Assembly: GCF_039536745.1 (NCBI RefSeq)
Contig: NZ_BAAAZE010000005.1
Location: 496,001 to 560,000 of the forward strand
Source of the DNA: Actimicrobium antarcticum
GTDB taxonomy: Bacteria > Pseudomonadota > Gammaproteobacteria > Burkholderiales > Burkholderiaceae_D
DNA length: 64,000 bases
Direction: 5' to 3'
Positions 26,325 to 34,571 of this stretch are shown piece after piece (the first letter of the stretch is position 1; each line of letters starts with the position of its first letter). The notes beneath the pieces were generated by a model. It was not told where the DNA came from, did no database searches, and saw only the letters and a program-made list of their open reading frames with translations. A program made the position numbers and the translations under genes.

Positions 26325-27197
26325 ATGACCACGCATCCGGAATATATCCTTACTCTTTCTTGCCTGGACCAGCGCGGTATTGTGCATCGCGTGTCCGGGT
26401 TTTTGGCTGACCATGGCTGTAACATCATCGACTCCGCCCAGTTTGGCGACGCCCAGTCCAGGCTGTTCTTCATGCGCGTGCATTTCAGCGCTGAGGATGC
26501 ATCGGTCAGCGATAGCAGTTTGCGTGCTGAATTTGCTGTCCTGGCCGCCACCATGCAGATGAATGCGCAGCTCAATGATGCACACAAGAAGCCGAAAATG
26601 ATGCTGATGGTGTCGAAGATCGGGCACTGCCTCAACGACCTGCTGTTTCGCTATCGCAGCGGTTTGCTACCGGTGGAAATTCCGGCGATCGTGTCCAACC
26701 ACACGGAGTTTTACCAGCTCGCGGCCAGCTATAACATTCCATTCCATCATCTGCCTCTGGTGGCCGGTGCATCTCCCGACGACAAGCGCAAACAAGAACA
26801 AAAAATCCTCGATCTGGTTGCAACGCATGACATCGATCTGGTCGTGCTGGCGCGCTACATGCAAATCTTGTCACCGGAGTTGTGCGATGCGTTTCGTGGC
26901 CGGGCGATCAATATTCATCACTCGTTTTTGCCCAGCTTCAAGGGCGCCAAACCGTATGCGCAAGCCCATGAGCGCGGCGTCAAGCTGATCGGCGCAACGG
27001 CCCATTTTGTCACCGGGGATCTGGACGAAGGTCCGATCATCGAGCAGGACGTCGAGCGGGTCGATCATGCGATGGACCCGGAGACGCTGACGGCGATCGG
27101 ACGGGATGTGGAATGTGTGGTGTTGGCGAGAGCCGTGAAATGGTTTGTCGAACACCGGATTTTGTTGAACGGGTCGAAGACGGTGGTATTCAAGTAA
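26325..27197 (+). CDS. purU: Formyltetrahydrofolate deformylase
   Basis: 290 residues. It hydrolyses 10-formyl-THF to THF and formate and balances one-carbon pools. An N-terminal ACT domain (about 1-85, LSCLDQRGIVHRVSGFLADH) precedes the formyltransferase-fold domain with NIHHSFLPSFKGAKPYAQA and the DLDEGPIIEQD segment, which hold the catalytic Asn-His-Asp set. The start at 26325 (MTTHPEY) fits the family; the upstream TTG extension does not. Single gene. Confidence 0.95.
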   Translation: MTTHPEYILTLSCLDQRGIVHRVSGFLADHGCNIIDSAQFGDAQSRLFFMRVHFSAEDASVSDSSLRAEFAVLAATMQMNAQLNDAHKKPKMMLMVSKIGHCLNDLLFRYRSGLLPVEIPAIVSNHTEFYQLAASYNIPFHHLPLVAGASPDDKRKQEQKILDLVATHDIDLVVLARYMQILSPELCDAFRGRAINIHHSFLPSFKGAKPYAQAHERGVKLIGATAHFVTGDLDEGPIIEQDVERVDHAMDPETLTAIGRDVECVVLARAVKWFVEHRILLNGSKTVVFK

Positions 27198-27293
27198 CCG
27201 GGTAATTACGGCCCTCGAACTACGCACGACGAGGACTCGCATGTTGTCACCGTCGTGCAGGGATTCGCTGCTTTTCAATGAGCCGGAGCCGGG

Positions 27294-27758
27294 TCATGTG
27301 ATGTCATGGAGAGCTTGCTCGGTCTGGGTTTCGCTTCCGGTAGCGAGTGCCAATATTTCTGTGCCAGCGAATTCCGCGGCATTTCCCAGACTGGTAAAGT
27401 TGCTCGCTAACGATATGCCCTTCAACACCTTCTTCATCCAGGGTTGGTCCGACATGCCCATCGTCTCGGCGGCAGTCTTCATCGCCCCCTTTACTATTTC
27501 CATTGCAGCATTCGCTGCCGCTGATTCAGGCAAGGTCGCCAGATCCGCCATATCGGTCCCGAGTTGCAGGAAGCATTTACCTACTTGTTCAACATCTCCT
27601 GTAGCAACGGCCTCCAATAAAGCGAGCGTGTGCTTCATGAGACTCTTGAACGTGTCACCGACCGTGTTGATGGCGGCCTTGACAGCATTCACGCAGGATT
27701 CAAATGCGTTCTTGATTCCCTCAGTGATCTTGTGAAAAAAGTTTCCTATTTTGCTCAT
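27294..27758 (-). CDS. Unknown small all-helical protein
   Basis: 154 residues. I do not recognise it. It is predicted almost wholly alpha-helical and amphipathic, with an N-terminal lysine-rich helix (MSKIGNFFHKITEGIKNAF), two cysteines (about 22 and 62), an Ala-rich middle (ESAAANAAMEIVKGAMKTAA) and no signal peptide. The second ATG (27758) is spaced seven bases from GGGAG, better than the ATG two codons earlier. It is flanked by purU (convergent) and a histidine kinase gene (same strand, upstream). The pattern resembles small cytoplasmic amphipathic proteins such as phasins, but no family motif supports that. Confidence 0.6.
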   Translation of the reverse strand: MSKIGNFFHKITEGIKNAFESCVNAVKAAINTVGDTFKSLMKHTLALLEAVATGDVEQVGKCFLQLGTDMADLATLPESAAANAAMEIVKGAMKTAAETMGMSDQPWMKKVLKGISLASNFTSLGNAAEFAGTEILALATGSETQTEQALHDIT

Positions 27759-27892
27759 GTTCATTCTCCCTTGCACCGTTGATGGCCGCGTTCGCTTCAA
27801 TATGCGGATTCAATAGTGGGTGGGAAAAACTAATGTGCAGTTCCAAGCGTGGTTGAAATCGATAAAGGGCGGCGCAACACTGCATCATCGCA

Positions 27893-28999
27893 TCAGTAAT
27901 TCGGCAAAGTGAATCTGAATACCGATCCGGTACCCGGCACACTGTCAACACTCACCGCACCGCCATGCGCCTCAACGAACGTCTTGAAGATCGTCAGTCC
28001 GAGGCCCATGCCATTGCCATTGGCCGGATCGCCCTCGAATTTGTCGAAGACCTTGTCGATCATGTCGGCGGGAATGCCGGCACCGGTGTCGCTGACCGAG
28101 CACTCCACAGCCTGTCCGTCGCTGGTTGCACAGGCAGTAATGGTGACGTCGCCACGCGGTGTGTACTGGATGGCATTGGCAATGAGGTTCTGTAGCACCC
28201 TGCGCAACAGATTGGCATCGGCATATACCGTCAGATCTTCTGGAACCTGATTGTTCAGCTTGGTGCTGCCTGTCCCTGCCACAGGATTGAGGTCGATGAT
28301 CAGACTCTCTACCACCGGCCACAGGTCGATGTGACGGCGCACCAGCTTGATGCCGTTCTCGGTCTGCAAATTGGTATTTTCGTCCAGAATGTTGGCGACC
28401 AACGCTGACAGCTGGTGCACATTACGATGCAGACTTTTTAACATCTGGTGGGTTTGTAGCGACGTGGTCTGATCGGTGACGCTCAGTTCAAGAACGCGGG
28501 TCGCCAGCGAAATCGCACTCAGCGGAGTGCGCAGATCATGTGCGACAAAGGCCAGGTAATCTTCACGGCGCTGCTGCACATTGCGGGCGCTTTGCGTCGC
28601 ATAATTTTGTACTGCCGCACCGATGGCACCGTCCAGCACACGGTTCAGTATATGGAACGGCTTGCCCTGCAGGTTGAGTCCGTGTTCGTCCGCGAGGTCA
28701 TGGATACAGCTGCGCAGAATGTTGTATTCGGAAACCACTTCATCGATCTCAAAGCCGTCCTCCAGCCGCTGCAAGCCATGTTCTGGCGGTGTCTCGATGT
28801 GCCCTTCGATCGCATCGTCGGTCATGCGCAATCTGAAAGCGACGACCAGCTCATCGAGCAGCACGGGTATATGGTCGTTCAGGGTCGGCAAATCGAGATG
28901 CCTGGCTGATTCGAGTTTTTTGAGCTGGGTGCGCCACGTCGCCAGCAGTTGCGGCCGTTGATCGACGATCAGCGTAGCGAGTTGTTCGAGCTGCTTGAT
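27893..28999 (-). CDS. Soluble sensor histidine kinase with RsbRD-like N-terminus, probable ATC start
   Basis: 368 residues if translation starts at the ATC at 28999, which lies five bases after a perfect AAGGAGG. The first ATG/GTG/TTG in frame is the TTG at 28891; starting there would remove 36 residues (KQLEQLATLIVDQRPQLLAT...) that read as the first helices of an RsbRD/RsbU-type N-terminal domain. No canonical start codon lies between an upstream TAA and that TTG. HisKA has the phospho-acceptor His154 in FVAHDLRTPLSAIS; the HATPase has NLIANAIQYTP, DTGAGIP and GNGMGLGLTI. There is no membrane segment and no receiver domain. No response regulator is adjacent. Confidence 0.8.
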   Translation of the reverse strand: MKQLEQLATLIVDQRPQLLATWRTQLKKLESARHLDLPTLNDHIPVLLDELVVAFRLRMTDDAIEGHIETPPEHGLQRLEDGFEIDEVVSEYNILRSCIHDLADEHGLNLQGKPFHILNRVLDGAIGAAVQNYATQSARNVQQRREDYLAFVAHDLRTPLSAISLATRVLELSVTDQTTSLQTHQMLKSLHRNVHQLSALVANILDENTNLQTENGIKLVRRHIDLWPVVESLIIDLNPVAGTGSTKLNNQVPEDLTVYADANLLRRVLQNLIANAIQYTPRGDVTITACATSDGQAVECSVSDTGAGIPADMIDKVFDKFEGDPANGNGMGLGLTIFKTFVEAHGGAVSVDSVPGTGSVFRFTLPNY

Positions 29000-29011
29000 G
29001 ATAGCCTCCTT
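28997..29011 (-). promoter_or_regulatory. Strong Shine-Dalgarno in front of an ATC codon
   Basis: On the minus strand AAGGAGG (29011-29005) is followed by CTATC and then ATC AAG CAG. No ATG, GTG or TTG lies within reach of this site in any frame. It decides the start of the histidine kinase. Confidence 0.6.
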
Positions 29012-29072
29012 GCGATTCGCTGCGATTGCGCCGGGTTGCGATTACCTTGAACGGTGTGCGCGTGCTGCGTAA

Positions 29073-29750
29073 TTATTCGGCAGCGAGAATATTTTTGAAC
29101 CACTTGCCAATGTCGCCGATTTCTTGCGGGCAGACCGAGTGCGGCATGGCGTATTCATGCCATTCGACCGGATAGCCGAGTGCCAGCAGCAAGTCACGCG
29201 ATTGCTCGGCACGCACCATCGGTATCACCGAATCGCTGCTGCCATGCGCCATGAAGATCGGTGTGGTCTGGTTGGCCACATGCCGTTCTTTGGCGAGATG
29301 TGCGTTGAGTGGCACATAACCCGACAGGCACAGCAGGCCAGCCAGTTTCCCGGGATGGCGCAGACCCGTTTGCAAAGCCATCGCACATCCCTGCGAGAAA
29401 CCGGCCAGCACGATACGGTCGGCGGGAATGCCGAGCGTCTTTTGCTGGTCGATCAACCGTTCGATAGCCAACTGCGATTTGCGCAGTCCTGCTTCGTCCT
29501 CGCGCTTGACCAGATCGACACCAAGGATGTCATACCAGGCCGGCATCACATAGCCGTTATTGGCGGTCACCGGCATCGTCGGCGCGTGCGGAAAAATGAA
29601 GCGGATCCCAGGGCAGCCAGTCAAATCCAGCTCACGCACGATCGGCACGAAGTCGTTGCCATCGGCGCCCAGTCCGTGCAGCCAGATGACCGCGACGGTC
29701 GGGTTGGCGGCGGTTTCAATGGTGACGCTGTCGAGCAGGGATGTGGTCAT
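29073..29750 (-). CDS. Carboxylesterase/phospholipase, alpha/beta hydrolase
   Basis: 225 residues of the YpfH/EstB-type esterase family. The oxyanion region HGLGADGNDF, the nucleophile elbow GFSQGCAM (Ser), the acid Asp in HGSSDSVIP and the base in YAMPHSVCPQEI (His) are all present. It should hydrolyse short-chain esters or lysophospholipids in the cytoplasm. It has no signal peptide. It lies 18 bases downstream of mog on the same strand and may be co-transcribed with mog and darP. Confidence 0.9.
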   Translation of the reverse strand: MTTSLLDSVTIETAANPTVAVIWLHGLGADGNDFVPIVRELDLTGCPGIRFIFPHAPTMPVTANNGYVMPAWYDILGVDLVKREDEAGLRKSQLAIERLIDQQKTLGIPADRIVLAGFSQGCAMALQTGLRHPGKLAGLLCLSGYVPLNAHLAKERHVANQTTPIFMAHGSSDSVIPMVRAEQSRDLLLALGYPVEWHEYAMPHSVCPQEIGDIGKWFKNILAAE

Positions 29751-29768
29751 GGCAGGAGGGAATAAGAG

Positions 29769-30392
29769 TCAGGAGGGTTGCACCCGCAACGCCGACTTGG
29801 GCCGGAATACGGTGCACACAGACGGATTGGTCTCGATGTACGGACCGCCGATCAGGTCGATGCAATACGGAACAGCAGCGAAGATGCCGGCCACCAGTTG
29901 CTTGCCATCGGCATCCTTCAAGCCTTCGAGAGTTTCCCGGATCGACTTCGGCTGACCGGGCAGGTTCATGATCAACGCCGCATGGTCGGGGGTTTCACGG
30001 ATGACCGCAACCTGGCGCGACAGAATCGCAGTCGGCACGAACTTCAGGCTGATCTGGCGCATTTGCTCGCCAAAGCCGGGCATCTCTTTGGTGGCGACTG
30101 CGAGCGTCGCTTCAGGTGTCACATCGCGCCGTGCGGGGCCTGTGCCGCCAGTGGTCAGCACCAGATCACAGTCTTCGAGGTCTACCAGTTCGATCAGGGC
30201 GGCTTCAATGGCAGGTCGCTCGTCGGCGATCAACCGGGTCACCATGATCCACGGGCTGCTCAGTGCACTGGTGAACCAGTCACGCAGCGCCGGAATGCCC
30301 TGGTCTATATAAATTCCCGCAGAGGCGCGATCGGATATCGATATCAGTCCGATGCGCAACTGATCAGGCTCAGTCCTCGTCGGCTTCGTCAT
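29769..30392 (-). CDS. mog: Molybdopterin adenylyltransferase Mog
   Basis: 207 residues. Mog activates molybdopterin by adenylation before molybdenum insertion. LRIGLISISDRASAGIYIDQGIPAL and LTTGGTGPARRDVTPEAT are the family's conserved blocks, with the Asp residues used for catalysis. The start at 30392 (MTKPTRTEP) makes the gene overlap darP by 23 bases; the frame is open upstream but those residues are not family-like. No other molybdenum cofactor gene is in the window. Confidence 0.9.
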   Translation of the reverse strand: MTKPTRTEPDQLRIGLISISDRASAGIYIDQGIPALRDWFTSALSSPWIMVTRLIADERPAIEAALIELVDLEDCDLVLTTGGTGPARRDVTPEATLAVATKEMPGFGEQMRQISLKFVPTAILSRQVAVIRETPDHAALIMNLPGQPKSIRETLEGLKDADGKQLVAGIFAAVPYCIDLIGGPYIETNPSVCTVFRPKSALRVQPS

Positions 30393-30957
30393 CGTTCTCG
30401 GTTTCATCAGGCTTGGCTTTGGCGGCAACTTGCTTGAGGATCTGGAACAGTTCGCGGTAGGCTTTCGGCGGCTTGTTCTCGGCTTGCTCCTTGCGGGCAT
30501 TGCGGATCAGGCCGCGCACATGCTGGGCATCGAGTTCCGGATTCTGGGTCAGCAAGTCGGTCAGGACTTTTTCATCAGTCAGCAGCTTGTCACGGCGGCG
30601 TTCCAGCGCATGCATCGCGTTGGTGTCGGCTTTCGACAGACCGCGCCAGCTGTCCAGCGTGCGCTGGATGGCGGCCAGTTCGTCGTCATTCAGGGTACGC
30701 ATTTTTTTGCCGACGTACTGCAACTGGCGACGTCGACCTTCGTGGTCCTTGATCAATTGGCATTCGAGGATGGCGTCGCGCACATCTTCTGGCATGGGGA
30801 CGCGCTTGACGCGGTCACGCGCTTCGGCGACCAGTTCGGCACCGAGTTTTTGCAGGGCGGTCATGTCGCGTTTGAGTTGCGACTTCGAAGGGCGCTCGTA
30901 TTCCTGTTCAAACTCGGTCGATTGGAAGCCGCAGTTGCCGCGATTGGGATTAGGCAT
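30370..30957 (-). CDS. darP: Ribosome-associated protein DarP (YjgA, DUF615)
   Basis: 195 residues. YjgA/DarP promotes late assembly of the 50S subunit. The KSQLKRDMTALQKLGAELV helix and the RRRQLQYVGKKMR motif are conserved, and the acidic C-terminus (NDDEADED) is common. It is divergent from pmbA, the arrangement seen in many proteobacteria, with 81 bases between starts. Its end overlaps the start of mog. Confidence 0.93.
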   Translation of the reverse strand: MPNPNRGNCGFQSTEFEQEYERPSKSQLKRDMTALQKLGAELVAEARDRVKRVPMPEDVRDAILECQLIKDHEGRRRQLQYVGKKMRTLNDDELAAIQRTLDSWRGLSKADTNAMHALERRRDKLLTDEKVLTDLLTQNPELDAQHVRGLIRNARKEQAENKPPKAYRELFQILKQVAAKAKPDETENDDEADED

Positions 30958-31038
30958 GATGAAGGGATGAGGCGTAAAGCCATACTGTAAACGACTGCTA
31001 TGATAACCGTTTTACCGTCCAGCCCAAGAAAACCGCAC

Positions 31039-32403
31039 ATGAGCGCACCCGTATTCAGTTATAGCCAGGACCAGATGCAGCAGCTTGCGCAGGATGTGCT
31101 GCGCTATGCCCGCGAACGCGGGGCGTCGGATGCCACCGTCGAAATCAATGAAGGCCATGGTCTGGGGGTAACGGTACGCAAGGGCAAGATCGAAACCATC
31201 GAGCAAAACAAGGACAAGGGCATGGCGGTGACGGTCTACCTGGGTGCCGAACGGCATGTCCGGCACGGCAATGCCGACACCTCCGACTTTTCGCAGAATG
31301 CCTTGAAGGACACGGTCGAGGCCGCCTGGAACATCGCCCGCTTCACGTCCGAAGACGACTGCGCCGGTTTGCCTGACCCCGACTTGTTCGAAAAGAATCC
31401 GCGTGACCTGCAGTTGCACTATCCCTGGAATATCGATACCGAACACGCCGTCACGCTGGCAAAACGCTGCGAAGCCGCCGCCTTCGAGGTCGACCCCCGC
31501 GTCACGAACAGCGAAGGCGCCAGCGTGCACGCGCAGGCGTCGCAGTTCGTGATGGCCAATAGCCGTGATTTCATGGGCGGCTATGCGTTTTCCCGGCACA
31601 CCATCTCGGTCTCGCCGATTGCCGGTCGCGGCGCCAGCATGCAGCGCGACGACTGGTATTCGTCGATGCGCAATCCGGCGAAGCTGGCCAATCCGGAAGC
31701 CATCGGTCGCTATGCCGCCGAGCGTGCGCTGGCACGCCTGAATGCCCGCAAGCTCGACACCCGCAAATGTGCGGTGCTGTTCGAAGCGCCGCTGGCGGCA
31801 GGATTGCTGGGCGCATTCGTGCAGGCCGTCTCGGGGGGCGCGCTGTACCGCAAGTCCACCTTTCTGCTCGATTCGCTTGGCAAGCAGGCACTGGCCAGGC
31901 ATGTGCAGATAGTCGAAGATCCGTATGTGATTGGTGCGGTTGGCTCGGCACCGTTCGATGACGAAGGCTGCCGGACTGTTCAGCGTGATGTGGTTGTCGA
32001 TGGCATCGTCCAGGGGTATTTTCTGTCGACCTATTCGGCACGCAAGCTGGGCATGCCGAGCACCGGTAACGCCGGTGGTTCGCATAACCTGACGATGACG
32101 TCGACGCAGACCCGCCCGTCTGATAATTTCAAGGCCATGCTGAAAAAACTCGGTACCGGTCTGCTGGTCACCGAGCTGATGGGGCAAGGCACGAACTATG
32201 TCACTGGCGACTACTCGCGTGGCGCGTCGGGTTTCTGGGTGGAGAACGGCGTGATCCAGTATCCGGTCGAAGAAATCACGATTGCCGGCAACATGAAAGA
32301 CATGCTGATGCAGATCGTCGCGATTGGTGCGGACACGCTGATTCGCGGGACCAAACAAACCGGCTCGGTGCTGATCGAGAGCATGACGGTCGCTGGCAGC
32401 TGA
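31039..32403 (+). CDS. pmbA: Metalloprotease-related protein PmbA (TldE)
   Basis: 454 residues. PmbA is the TldE subunit of the TldD/TldE protease complex that matures microcin B17 and degrades CcdA in E. coli. The N-terminal domain has RERGASDATVEINEGHGLGVTVRKGKIETIE; the C-terminal domain has GNAGGSHNLTM and YSRGASGFWVENGVIQYPV, both typical. As expected for TldE it lacks the HExxxH zinc site, which is in TldD; no tldD is in the window. The start at 31039 (MSAPVF) is chosen over the earlier in-frame ATG because the extra residues are not conserved. Confidence 0.94.
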   Translation: MSAPVFSYSQDQMQQLAQDVLRYARERGASDATVEINEGHGLGVTVRKGKIETIEQNKDKGMAVTVYLGAERHVRHGNADTSDFSQNALKDTVEAAWNIARFTSEDDCAGLPDPDLFEKNPRDLQLHYPWNIDTEHAVTLAKRCEAAAFEVDPRVTNSEGASVHAQASQFVMANSRDFMGGYAFSRHTISVSPIAGRGASMQRDDWYSSMRNPAKLANPEAIGRYAAERALARLNARKLDTRKCAVLFEAPLAAGLLGAFVQAVSGGALYRKSTFLLDSLGKQALARHVQIVEDPYVIGAVGSAPFDDEGCRTVQRDVVVDGIVQGYFLSTYSARKLGMPSTGNAGGSHNLTMTSTQTRPSDNFKAMLKKLGTGLLVTELMGQGTNYVTGDYSRGASGFWVENGVIQYPVEEITIAGNMKDMLMQIVAIGADTLIRGTKQTGSVLIESMTVAGS

Positions 32404-32450
32404 TCGGTTTTGTCATCGACGTGTCGCAATCGCGCATGACTCACCCCCAG

Positions 32451-32476
32451 ACCCGGACATTCTCCGGGTTTTTTTT
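32451..32476 (+). terminator. Intrinsic terminator of pmbA
   Basis: ACCCGGA (32451-32457) pairs with TCCGGGT (32463-32469) around a 5-base loop and is followed by a T-run to 32476. Confidence 0.9.
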
Positions 32477-32587
32477 CTGAAGTCCCTCTTCCAATTGTCA
32501 TGAACACAGCGTCCGGTTCCCCGCTGGAATGCCCTGCAAAAACCTCTGATTGACAGTCGCCTGACCATCGATACCCGCTCGACCAAC

Positions 32588-32612
32588 ATGGTTGACTAAA
32601 TTAGTCGGGTAT
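32588..32612. promoter_or_regulatory. Candidate IscR type 1 operator, distal
   Basis: A 25-base element built on GACTAAATTAGTC flanked by ATGGTT and GGGTAT. It matches the pattern of E. coli IscR type 1 sites (ATA..TGACT...AGTC..GGTAT). It is 63 bases upstream of the sufA start and has the same core as the second site. Confidence 0.65.
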
Positions 32613-32622
32613 CGTACAGTGA

Positions 32623-32647
32623 ATATCCGACTAAATTAGTCGGATAT
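32623..32647. promoter_or_regulatory. Candidate IscR type 1 operator, proximal
   Basis: A 25-base near-perfect palindrome (12-1-12) containing CCGACTAAATTAGTCGG flanked by ATAT on each side, centred at 32635. Its centre is 35 bp from that of the first site. Two tandem Rrf2/IscR-type sites in front of a suf operon imply repression when Fe-S status is good. Confidence 0.7.
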
Positions 32648-32674
32648 TCTAGATGACCCCAAAGGCAAATCACG

Positions 32675-33019
32675 ATGGCAATTTCACTGTCAGACCATGC
32701 AGCACAAAAAATCCGCGCCCAGATTGAAAAAAACGGCAAGGGTTTCGGTATCCGCTTAGGTGTCAGGAAAGTCGGATGCTCCGGTTTTGCCTACACGCTG
32801 GATTACGTCGACGCCGCAAAGGATGACGATCAGCTATTCGTGTCCGGCAACATCAACGTCGTGGTCGACCCAACTAGCCTGACCATGATCGATGGCTCGC
32901 AGGTCGACTTCGTCAAGCAAGGCTTCAATGAAGTATTAAAAGTCACGAACCCGAACGCCGAGAGCGAATGTGGTTGCGGCGAGAGTTTCAATCTCAAGAA
33001 GAAGAACGCAGTTGCCTGA
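32675..33019 (+). CDS. sufA: A-type Fe-S carrier, SufA/IscA family
   Basis: 114 residues. It has the three cysteines of A-type carriers: one in VGCSGFAY and two in ECGCGESF near the C-terminus. These proteins accept clusters from the scaffold and pass them on. It is the first gene after two IscR-like operators and is followed by sufB after 115 bases. A second A-type carrier (ErpA) is in the same cluster. Confidence 0.92.
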   Translation: MAISLSDHAAQKIRAQIEKNGKGFGIRLGVRKVGCSGFAYTLDYVDAAKDDDQLFVSGNINVVVDPTSLTMIDGSQVDFVKQGFNEVLKVTNPNAESECGCGESFNLKKKNAVA

Positions 33020-33134
33020 AGCGTGACCAGTGAGCAGTAGTGGCCATTGCAGGGAATCTTTTCCCTGACGCGGTCATGCCGGAGCAGAGCCAATACCTTC
33101 TGCCGGCGACAGAAAACAGTGAGGACTATCACCC

Positions 33135-34571
33135 ATGAGTGCCGTACTTCAACAATTGGTCAACCGACCCTATCCGCACGGATTTGTCTCCGACATTGAA
33201 TCCGACGTCGCGCCAAAAGGTCTGAGCGAAGACACCATCCGCCTGATTTCAGCAAAGAAAAACGAGCCTGACTGGTTGCTCTCGTTTCGTCTGGAGGCAT
33301 ACCGGAAATGGCTCACGATGACCGAGCCGCACTGGCAGAACTGCCATCACCCGAAAATCGATTTCCAGGCGATCAGCTACTACGCGGCACCGAAGTCCAA
33401 ACCCAAACTCAACAGCATGGAGGAAGTCGATCCGGAACTGTTGCGCACATTCGAAAAACTCGGTGTCCCGCTGCACGAGCGCATGGCGCTGGCTGGCGTG
33501 GCAGTCGACGTGATTTTCGACAGCGTGTCCGTGGCGACGACCTACAAGCACAAGCTGGCCGAGGCGGGCGTGATCTTTTGTTCGATGTCGGAAGCGGTGC
33601 TGAAATATCCGGAGCTGGTCAAAAAATACCTCGGCACGGTGGTGCCGAGCGGCGATAACTTTTATGCCGCGCTCAATTCCGCGGTCTTCACCGATGGCTC
33701 GTTCTGCTACATCCCGAAGGGCGTCAAATGCCCGATGGATCTGTCGACCTATTTTCGGATCAATACCGAAGAATCCGGCCAGTTCGAACGCACGCTGATC
33801 GTCGCCGAAGAGGGTGCCTCGGTGGTCTATCTGGAAGGCTGTACCGCACCCGCATTCAGCAGCAACCAGTTGCATGCAGCAGTAGTCGAGCTGGTGGCGC
33901 TGGACCATGCCGACATCAAGTATTCGACGGTACAAAACTGGTATGCCGGTGATGAAAACGGCATCGGCGGCATCTACAACTTCGTCACCAAGCGCGCGCT
34001 GGCCAAGGGCGTGAACTCGCGGATTTCGTGGACCCAGGTCGAGACCGGTGCGGCGATTACCTGGAAATATCCGTCGGTCATTCTGCAGGGCGATAACTCG
34101 ATCGGTGAGTTCTATTCGGTCGCCGTGACCAACAACTACCAGCAAGCCGATACCGGCACCAAGATGATCCATATCGGCAAAAACACCCGCAGCACGATCG
34201 TCAGCAAAGGGATCTCTGCCGGCAAATCCAGCAACAGCTATCGCGGTCTGGTCAGGGTCGCGCCGGGTGCCACCGGGGCCCGCAATTATTCCCAATGCGA
34301 CTCGATGCTGATCGGTGAAGCCTGCAGCGCCAATACCTTCCCGTATATCCAGGTGCGCAATCCGACCGCACAGGTCGAGCATGAAGCCTCGACCTCGAAG
34401 ATCGGTGAAGACCAGCTGTTTTATTTTGCCCAGCGCGGTATCGATGGCGAGGCGGCGGTGTCGATGATCATCAACGGATTCTGCAAAGACGTATTTCAAC
34501 AATTACCCCTGGAGTTCGCGGTCGAAGCATCCAACCTGCTGAACTTCAAACTGGAAGGGAGCATCGGATGA
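33135..34571 (+). CDS. sufB: Fe-S scaffold protein SufB
   Basis: 478 residues. SufB is the core scaffold of SufBC2D on which Fe-S clusters form. ISYYAAPKSKP, FCSMSEAVLKYPELVKKYLG and the C-terminal right-handed beta-helix, including the RGLVRVAPGATGARNYSQCDSM segment (with the conserved Cys) and EHEASTSKIGEDQL, are present. Its stop overlaps the sufC start (ATGA), so translation is coupled. Confidence 0.97.
   Translation: MSAVLQQLVNRPYPHGFVSDIESDVAPKGLSEDTIRLISAKKNEPDWLLSFRLEAYRKWLTMTEPHWQNCHHPKIDFQAISYYAAPKSKPKLNSMEEVDPELLRTFEKLGVPLHERMALAGVAVDVIFDSVSVATTYKHKLAEAGVIFCSMSEAVLKYPELVKKYLGTVVPSGDNFYAALNSAVFTDGSFCYIPKGVKCPMDLSTYFRINTEESGQFERTLIVAEEGASVVYLEGCTAPAFSSNQLHAAVVELVALDHADIKYSTVQNWYAGDENGIGGIYNFVTKRALAKGVNSRISWTQVETGAAITWKYPSVILQGDNSIGEFYSVAVTNNYQQADTGTKMIHIGKNTRSTIVSKGISAGKSSNSYRGLVRVAPGATGARNYSQCDSMLIGEACSANTFPYIQVRNPTAQVEHEASTSKIGEDQLFYFAQRGIDGEAAVSMIINGFCKDVFQQLPLEFAVEASNLLNFKLEGSIG

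Noticed and set aside
31012..32358. A 448-codon open frame antisense to pmbA
   Set aside because: It is a shadow of pmbA with low-complexity Arg/His composition.
33249..34502. A 417-codon open frame antisense to sufB
   Set aside because: Same reason: it is the shadow of a strongly coding gene and has no protein-like motifs.
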